Shown here one piece after another: positions 57,197-64,000 of a stretch of DNA of 64,000 nt. The notes under the pieces are model-generated. The model was not told the origin of the DNA. It saw only the letters and a list, made by a program, of their open reading frames with translations, and searched no databases. The stretch is taken from positions 1 through 64,000 of the forward strand of contig QRFJ01005233.1 in assembly GCA_006176705.1 (NCBI GenBank), given 5' to 3'. This stretch comes from Cocos nucifera (taxonomy: Eukaryota; Streptophyta; Magnoliopsida; Arecales; Arecaceae). How positions within the stretch are numbered: the first letter of the stretch is position 1; each line of letters starts with the position of its first letter. Both the position numbers and the translations under genes were made by a program.

Positions 57197-58378
57197 TGAT
57201 AGAAAACATGCAAGATTTCATGCATAGATTTCAATTTTTTTTAAAAATGTAGAGCAACAGAAGATATAGATTAAACTATTTAATCTACAACATGCATGTA
57301 ATCAAATTATAAAACCCTACATCAAGGATCTATAACATGTTATGATGCAAATATAAATCTAAAATTAAATTATCATGAGTGGTATTGATCATATCAATAC
57401 CTAGATCTAGAATAATTCTAGATCTAATCCTAGATCACATCTAGGTCACCAAGAGAATAGATCTTGTATCTTTACATGGGTCGAGAACTCTATGGTTGAA
57501 TCCTTTGTTGCCTTTGGAGCCGCACATGCGTCCAACCTCTACGGATGATCCACATGAACCTGCAACACAGATCGAAGGTTCGTCGAATGAAGATCCACTT
57601 GAAGTGCTAGCTTCTCGCAGATCTCTTCTGATAGTTAATCAAATACATGTTCTTCGAATCTCTTGAACAATCCAAGAGATGAAAAACATGAAGAGGAATG
57701 AGGGAGGAATCCAACCCTTGGATCTCCCATAAATCAAAAATAAATACATATGAAAAACTCTAAGAGAAAACAAATCTTCTTTTTAGATCTCACACCCTTA
57801 GATTTTTCTCATAAAAATCTCACAAATAAAATAAAGAAGAAAATACTCAAAAAAAAAAAAAACAAAGAGAAGATAATCTTTTCTTACCCTTATGCCTTCA
57901 TGATATCAACGATTGATGTCTAGATGAAGATTTTTTCTTTAAGAATCTTGGCACCATCTTTCCTCAAGCCCTTCCTCTCTCTCTATCTTAGATTTTTATC
58001 ATATAAAAATCATAAATAAAATAGGAAGGGAGAAACATAAAAGAAAATTATAGGAGAAGATAATCTTTGCTTACCTTGTCTCTTCAAGACATCAACCTTT
58101 GATATCTTAATTGAGGGCTCTTCTCCATGAATCTTGGTAACACAAATCCTCCATGCCTTCTACTCCTTTTTCTCTAATTTTTTATGATTTTTTTAGAATT
58201 TTTTACATCCTCCAACCATCTCTTAAGAGACATCCACCTTATATTGCAAGACTAGGTCAAAACCTAGTCAAAGAAGGACTTCTATGGGGCGTCCAACTCT
58301 TGGATGCCCCTCCCACTTATTCTTTTGTGTAATCACTAATTCTTATACACAAAACCAAGGCAAAAAGGGTTGAATAAG
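57197..58378 (-). repeat. Second copy of D 3' LTR, interrupted by F
   Basis: Matches 38251-39425 including the tandem units (57840-58150) and the GGGGCGTCCAACTCTTGGA inverted word. F enters at GAATAAG, matching 39420-39426; the remainder of the LTR is expected beyond the right window edge. Confidence 0.85.
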
Positions 58379-60145
58379 TGATGCATGCTAATTTATAGCT
58401 ATGGCAAGTGCACCAATCGATCAAGTAATAAAGTGAATGAGTAGAGTATCGTCCCTAGAGGATTGGAAAACAAGTACTGAAAAGCTCTTTCCTATGGTTT
58501 ATTTAGAAGATCGATTTATGAGAATAAGAAATTAAAAATAAAAAATAATTAAAAGTTTTTAATTAAATAGAGAGAGTGTAAATTATTAGGGTTTTAAATT
58601 CAAGAGCAATGGATTACTAAGGCAATCGGTTCACCTACTCAGTCAATACAATATTCAGGTTTTTAGATTAATTTTATTTCATGTGATGGTGGAGTCTCCT
58701 AATTTATTCACTATCCTTTGGTCCAGGACATAGCAAATCTATTAATATTTATTAATTACCCTTTGGTCCAGGTGTAATTTAAATAAATATTAATGCATTA
58801 GGTTTTGTGAAACCCTCTAATTAAAATACGCTGCGTCCAAAGCGCACTAAAATTTTTGCATGCATATGAATTCTAATTTGATTCATAATACAAGGTATAT
58901 AATCAAAAAGTATTAACATAGATGTACTTGGTCCGTAACATCTATGTTCATCAGATCAATTAGAAGATGGCCAGTAATCTAAAAGCATTAAGATCAGATT
59001 TATATACTCCTCATGAATAAAATTTAAAAATAAGTCATACTGAATATTGCATCAAAAGAGTGGCTACACCTTGCCTTAGTAAAAAAAAATTTAGTTCATG
59101 ATAACAAATTCAATAACAGTAAATAAAATAAAAAGCATGAAGAAATTAGACTGTTTGATTGCTGAAATTGATTATCTGCTGCTCTTGATGTGGAGAACTT
59201 GGCGAAGAAGAAGAGGCTCCTTGATGTCTTGATCGTTGAAGAAAAATCAAAAAAAACCCTTTTAATTTTCTCACAAATCACTTTTTTTTATCTCTCTCCT
59301 CTCTCTTTCTCTCTCTCTTTCTCCCTCTCTCTTTCTCCCCGTCTCTCTCTTTGTCTCTCTCCTTTTTGTTTGTCATGGCAATAGGCTTTTTATAGATGAA
59401 GTGTTTGATTCCCCTTAAAATCCATCAAAAATTAAGTTTAGGACTCCTAAATCAATTCAAACTAAGATCTGGGTAATTCTGCCCATTAGATATTGATCAA
59501 ACGGTCCAAAAACCACTCAAAAACCCCTTAAAATAACCCAGATCAAGTCGGATTTAATATCAGCCATTGGATCATCCATTGGATCGAATCTGGGCCGTCC
59601 GATCGCATTGAAATAAGCCTTCAAACCTTTAGTTTTACGTCGGGATGAATCTCGACCGTTGGATCTCGATCGAGAGCTACGGATGCCATCCATCAGTGCC
59701 TTCTTCTCGTCCGTTCGATCAAGCTTCAGTGAAAACCGTCCGTTAGATCAATCAGAATTCCCAAATTGCCCTCCGTGGACCGTGCGTGAGCCCAGTGTTG
59801 CATGGACCTCCGCGTTCTTCAGCCAATCAACGTGCACTTTATGCTGTGAAATTTCCGAATTGGGCTTCAGATGGTCCATCATGCACCACGAAAAATGCTG
59901 ACGTCATCCTGACGTCAGCGTTGCGTCTGTTGGCAATTTTTTTTTTTTTTTTTGAAATTTCAATTTCTGGCTCGTTTGAAGTCCGTTTTGCCTGAAATTT
60001 TTTTCATCTGAACCAAAAAAATAAGATCTTCACATTGGTAGCCTTCTTTCCTATATAAGATTAATAAAAGTATCAATTTTTAATAAAATAGATTAATTTA
60101 TTTTATAATTTAATACTTTTATTAGTATATTTTTACCACTTATCA
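58379..60145 (-). repeat. F 3' LTR
   Basis: 1767 bp; minus strand TGATAAGTGGTAAAAATATA to AGCATGCATCA. The first 256 bases on the plus strand equal 63744-64000 apart from a few changes. Includes a CT-rich microsatellite. Confidence 0.92.
59289..59370. repeat. CT-rich microsatellite in F LTR
   Basis: Imperfect (CTCTCT)n tract on the plus strand, GA on the element strand, just upstream of TTTTTATAGATGAAG (59388-59402). Confidence 0.85.
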
Positions 60146-60158
60146 CACCCCCCAACTT
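60146..60158 (-). promoter_or_regulatory. Polypurine tract of F
   Basis: AAGTTGGGGGGTG on the minus strand, before TGATAAG. Typical of Athila and intact. Confidence 0.88.
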
Positions 60159-61282
60159 AGTCATTGCTAGTCCCTTAGCAATATTTTATTTAATACCATA
60201 TTTTCAATAAGATTATCCATCACAAAGATAAAATCTAGGATTAAAGGTCAAAAAGTTTAGAAAATACTGCTAACTAAGCATTGAGCTTCAGAAGCAAATT
60301 TTTCAGTCAATACAATTAAAAACTTTCTTAGAGTACATCAAAGATCTATAGCACTTGTGTTCGTGATGACTAACTTTAGCATTTCAGTATTAAATTAAAA
60401 GAACAAAAGTATCCTCTCTTATCACCTATTTTGGTCAATTTTCTATACATTCTCAATTTTATACTCATGAATTAAGGTAGCTTTCACACTGCCTTTTCTT
60501 TTCTTTTCTTTTTTCTTTTTTTCTTTCTTTCTTTTTTTTTTTTTACTGTGCTGAGCATCCTGGCCTTTCCTTCACCATTTTACGTGAATTTTCACACTTG
60601 ACCTAGGTGCAGAGATCCAGTTACTAGGCTTTGGGCAATCCACATATACTCTGTCTTTTGCACTTTATTTATAGGCAGGTAGCTCTTTCCTTAAATTCAA
60701 GTTTCTTTGATTAGAATGTATATTAATTACCAATTTTCAGTGATAATTGAATCCTCAGTTGACCTTATAATCAATACCTACTTTGCCTTGTTAGTGTGCA
60801 TGTGCAATAAAAAGTGCTAATAATCTTTTAATGACCTAAGTAGGCTGCTAAAAGTTGACCAACTAATCTACTTCTTTAACTCATTACATTCATTAGCAAA
60901 TAATTCTATCTTTTATCACTTATCCAGTTTATCTTGCTCAAGATTTTCTTCTTGACACATGGGATTTTTTTTTTTTTTTTTTTTAACTTTAACTTGTTCT
61001 ATGTTGTCTTAAAGGAGAAAGAAAAATAAAGGATGTAATAAAGGATAGGAAAGAATACACCTGATTTGGTTCAATCTGGTTCTTTGGAGCTTTGAAATTT
61101 TGCTTGAGTTCTCATTGATTTTTCTGCAAAATTGAAAATACACACCAGAGCAGTAAAAGAGCAACAATAAATTACTAAAAAAAATAAAAAAAAATGATCA
61201 AAACTAAAAAGAAAAGAAACAACCTATCTAGTAGTTCTGATTTATAGTCTTCAGCTTGACTTTCTTTGAGTTCTAAAGTGGA
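60159..61282 (-). other. F 3' non-coding region
   Basis: Occupies the place where pol would be. It has a pyrimidine-rich run (60495-60545), a T-run (60965-60984), and the post-coding block shared with G (61010-61070: GGAGAAAGAAAAATAAAGGA, then AAGAATACACCTGA). Right after the protease stop a short out-of-frame stretch reads like TLELKESQAEDYKSELLD, the usual start of the Athila pol linker, so deletion began there. Confidence 0.6.
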
Positions 61283-63631
61283 TCAATCCGATGCCACTTC
61301 AATTGGAATACTTTCATGTTTAATCGAGTCCTCATTCAATTTGATATTGCTCGCTTTTATAGTCTCAAACCTATTTTCTACAGAATTCTCATATAATGGA
61401 TTATCAATAATGTCAATTAAAAAATAAGTTTGATTATCATCAGGATGTTTAGTATCTTTAAAAACATTAAAAGTAACTTGTTCGTCTTGGACTCTAAGAA
61501 TTAATTTTCCTTGTTGAACATCTATTAAAGCTCCTCCAGTAGCTAAAAAGGGTCTCCCTAAAATAAGGGGTACATCATAATCTTCTTCCATATCAAGAAC
61601 AATAAAATCAACAGGGAAAATAAACTTGTTTACCTTTACCAAGACATCCTCCACTATACCTCTTGGATATTTAATAGATCTGTCGGCTAATTGAAGAGTA
61701 ATAGTGGTAGGCTTTGGTTCTCCTAGACCCAGCTTCCTGAAAATAGAAAAAGGCATGAGATTTATGCTTGCTCCTAAATCACATAAAACTTTATCAAAAC
61801 TACAATCACCAATAATGCAGGGGATAGTAAAACTCCCTGGATCTTTTAGCTTCTGTGGTAATTTATTTTGAAGTATTGCTGAGCATTCTTCATTCAAATT
61901 TATTCTCTCATGCTCCTTCAGCTTTTTCTTATTTGTTAAGATTTCTTTGAGAAACTTGGCATACCTGGGCATTTGAGTAATAGCATCTACAAAAGGAATA
62001 TTAATATGTAAATTTTTTAAAATTTTGAAAAAGTTAGAAAATTCCTTATCTGGATGCTGTATTTGTCTCTTTGGGAATGGTAGTGGCGGCACGTAGGGCT
62101 TCACATTTGGATCAGCAAACCATATACCTGGAGACCATCCATCTGCTGGTTGTTTTGGTGACTGACGAGTTTGAGTTGATGGTTCCTTATTTGTAGTTGG
62201 CTCTTCAGTCTCTTTTTTCTGATATAGCTCCTCCAGCTTTGTACCACTTCTTAGGGTGATAGCATTGACTTGCTCCCTTGGATTTATCTCCGTATTGCTT
62301 GGCAAGGATCCTTGAGGTCTCTCGGAGATTATCTTAGCCATTTGACCTATTTGCATCTCCAAGTTTTGAATTGCTGCTATTTGGTCTTGCCTAAGTTTGG
62401 CTTCCAAATTTTTTATAGTTGCTTCTTGGTTTTGCATAAATTTGACCATCAGCTCTTCTATGTTGGACTTCTTTTTAGGTACTTGGAATCTCGGGGGTGG
62501 CTGTTGTGCTGCATTTTGATTGCTCCATGAGAAATTTGGGTGCTGCCTCCACCCTTGATTGTATGTGTTGGAGTAGGGATTGTTTTGTTGCGGCCTGAAA
62601 AAATTATCAATATAATTAGCTGTATCAGTTATTTTAGCAAAAGAATTACCTGTCTGGCAATTGCTCGTATCATGTCCTCCTCCACATAGGTCACAAGTAA
62701 TGCTCTGAATATGCATAGCTGTTCCCTTTAAGTTGTTGACTTCGGCTCTAAGGGCTGCAATTTCAGCTAGTAAAGTTGGCACGCAATCTACTCCCTGCAC
62801 AGCTGCTAGTCTTTTTGGCATCATGCGCTCTGTTTGCCATTGATAGCTATTTGATGCCATCTCATCGATCAGATCGAAGGCTTCTTCCTCCATTTTTCGA
62901 TTAATGGTTCCTCCTGCTGCTGCATCAATCATAGAACGATTAGTAGGAGATAAACCATTATAGAAAGTTTGTACCTAAAGCCATACGGGTAGTTGATGAT
63001 GTGGACATCTCCTCAGCAGTTCCTTGAAATGCTCCCAAGCCTCATATAGTGTCTCCATGTCCATCTGCATAAAAGAAGTGATATCATTGCGCATCTTAGC
63101 AGTCTTAGAAGGTGGAAAGTACTTGGCTAAGAATTTTTGGGCTAGGACATCCCAAGTTGTGATAGAACCTATCGAAAGAGAATGAAGCCAATTTTTAGCT
63201 TTATCCCGTAAAGAGAAAGGAAATAACCTTAATCTAATAGCATCATCCGACACCCCATTAATTTTAAAAGTATCACAAAGTTCAAGAAAATTAGAAATAT
63301 GGGCATTCGGATCATCATGCATGTGTCCACTGAATTGGATAGTTGATTGAATCATCTGGATCATCGTCGATTTTATTTCGAAGTTGTTTGCTCGTACAGG
63401 CGGTCTCCTGATGCTCGAAGCTGCATCGACTATAGATGGTGTGATGTAATCATTTAATGGACGATGTACTGGTCGAATAGCTTCATGTTATCCTTCAGTC
63501 GCCATATCCAATCCTAGATTGATGTCGTTAGGATCTTCAGCTGCCATGTTTCTCTCTTGTTGTAGTCTTCTAATAGTTCTTTCAATTTTTGGATCTAGAG
63601 GTAGTAAGTTACTATGTCCAGTACGTGTCAT
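61283..63631 (-). pseudogene. gag-pro: F Athila Gag-Protease, nearly open frame
   Basis: One frame from ATG 63631 (MTRTGHSNLLPLDPKIERTI) to TGA 61283, about 782 codons, broken only by TAA near 63488 and TAG at 62972-62974. The gag fold is at 63364-62975 (FLELCDTFKINGVSDDAIRL, RLFPFSLRDKAKNWL, FPPSKTAKMR). A CCHC knuckle CDLCGGGHDTSNC lies near 62680 and NNPYSNTYNQGWRQHPNFSW near 62560. The ARAEV..EM..QIGQMA-like coiled segment is near 62350 and RSGTKLEELY near 62240. Protease: LCDLGASINLMPFSIFRKLG (~61770) with the Athila-typical DLGAS, and VPLILGRPFLATGGALID (~61560). Gag builds particles and protease matures them. A suppressor read-through cannot be excluded but two different stops make decay likelier. 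Confidence 0.92.
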
Positions 63632-63743
63632 GCACTAAATTTTTTTTTAATAATAAAAATTAAAAATAAATTTCTAAAGTAAAGCTAGGATCAAAATTTT
63701 AATATTGTTTTAGACACAATCCCCGACAACGGTGCCAAAAACT
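63632..63743 (-). promoter_or_regulatory. F leader with Athila primer binding site
   Basis: TGGCACCGTTGTCGGGGA (minus strand of 63720-63737) is the Athila-type site complementary to tRNA-Asp with two changes from TGGCGCCGTTGCCGGGGA. The leader to the gag ATG is only about 90 bases. Confidence 0.9.
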
Positions 63744-64000
63744 TGATGCGTGCTAATTTATAGCTATGGCAAGTGCACCAGTCGATCAAGTAATAAAGTG
63801 AATGAGTAGAGTATCATCCCTAGAGGATTGGAAAATAAGTACTGAAAAGCTCTTTCCTATGCTTTATTTAGAAGATCGATTTATGAGAATAAGAAATTAA
63901 AAAAAAAAAATAATTAAAAGTTTTTAATTAAATAGAGAGAGTGTAAATTATTAGGATTTTAAATTCAAGAGCAATGGATTACTAAGGCAATCGGTTCACC
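63744..64000 (-). repeat. F 5' LTR, partial at window edge
   Basis: Matches 58379-58634 almost base for base from TGATGCGTGC on; about 1.5 kb should continue outside the window. Confidence 0.92.

Larger units (their letters stand above)
58379..64000 (-). mobile_element. F: Athila-type gypsy element lacking reverse transcriptase and integrase
   Basis: Minus-strand order: 5' LTR (63744 to beyond 64000), primer site (63720-63737), gag-protease (63631-61283), non-coding region, polypurine tract (60146-60158), 3' LTR (58379-60145). Internal length is 3.6 kb, against more than 7 kb for a coding-complete Athila. ATAAG at 58374-58378 would be one target duplication; the other lies outside the window. 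Confidence 0.9.

Noticed and set aside
59190..59384. Open frame over the CT microsatellite in F LTR
   Set aside because: Low-complexity Leu/Ser translation from simple sequence.
62270..62530. Plus-strand frame opposite F gag
   Set aside because: Shadow of the well-supported minus-strand gag-protease frame.

Overview
The window is intergenic heterochromatin-like DNA from the nuclear genome of a flowering plant. Athila- and Tat-type Ty3/gypsy elements, a Tnt1/Tork-like Ty1/copia element, TGGTATCAGAGC-type primer sites and plant-type TATA boxes in the LTRs all point that way. A monocot, possibly a palm, is my guess from the repeat flora and is weakly supported. About 96 percent of the 64 kb can be assigned to LTR retrotransposons. 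No intact host gene is visible. Positions 1-2329 are the only stretch I could not assign to a transposon. An assembly gap of 25 N lies at 23704-23728.

I name the families A to H. A = copia with ~2.29 kb LTRs. B = Tat-like gypsy with a minisatellite LTR. C = an LTR fragment. D = copia with 2.79 kb LTRs. E = copia pol remnant. F = Athila gag-protease element. G = Athila-derived non-autonomous element. H = Tnt1/Tork-like copia.

Layout. 2330-8286: B1 (minus), with gag remnant and an LTR swollen by minisatellites; a solo A LTR (4530-6793) sits inside the minisatellite. 8287-13173: G1 (plus). 13255-36513: B2 (plus), 5'-truncated, with pol remnant, 113-bp repeats, an antisense extra ORF and a 3' LTR. 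B2 pol carries a solo B LTR (14880-15670) and a complete H element (15881-30689, perfect TACTC duplication). H is split by G2 (17982-27043), and G2 is split by a rearranged A element (21606-26361, A2). 36514-38250: E pol with a C LTR fragment. 38251-46221: D (minus). 46222-58378: a second copy of the E-C-D arrangement, interrupted by the nearly full-length A3 element (46329-56730). 58379 to the window end: F (minus), whose 5' LTR runs off the edge.

How the pieces relate. All coding regions are retrotransposon gag, protease, integrase, reverse transcriptase or RNase H, nearly all broken by stops and frameshifts. F gag-protease is the best preserved (two in-frame stops) but has no reverse transcriptase or integrase. 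F and G share a block after gag, which suggests a graded series of Athila-derived parasites that depend on another element. The best candidates for something not routinely described are a ~125-nt folded region in the family A leader with a compensatory base-pair change between copies, repeated hairpins at a similar place in D, and the antisense ORF of B2 with its own poly(A)-signal-like hexamers. These are inferences from reading; no alignment or folding program was run.
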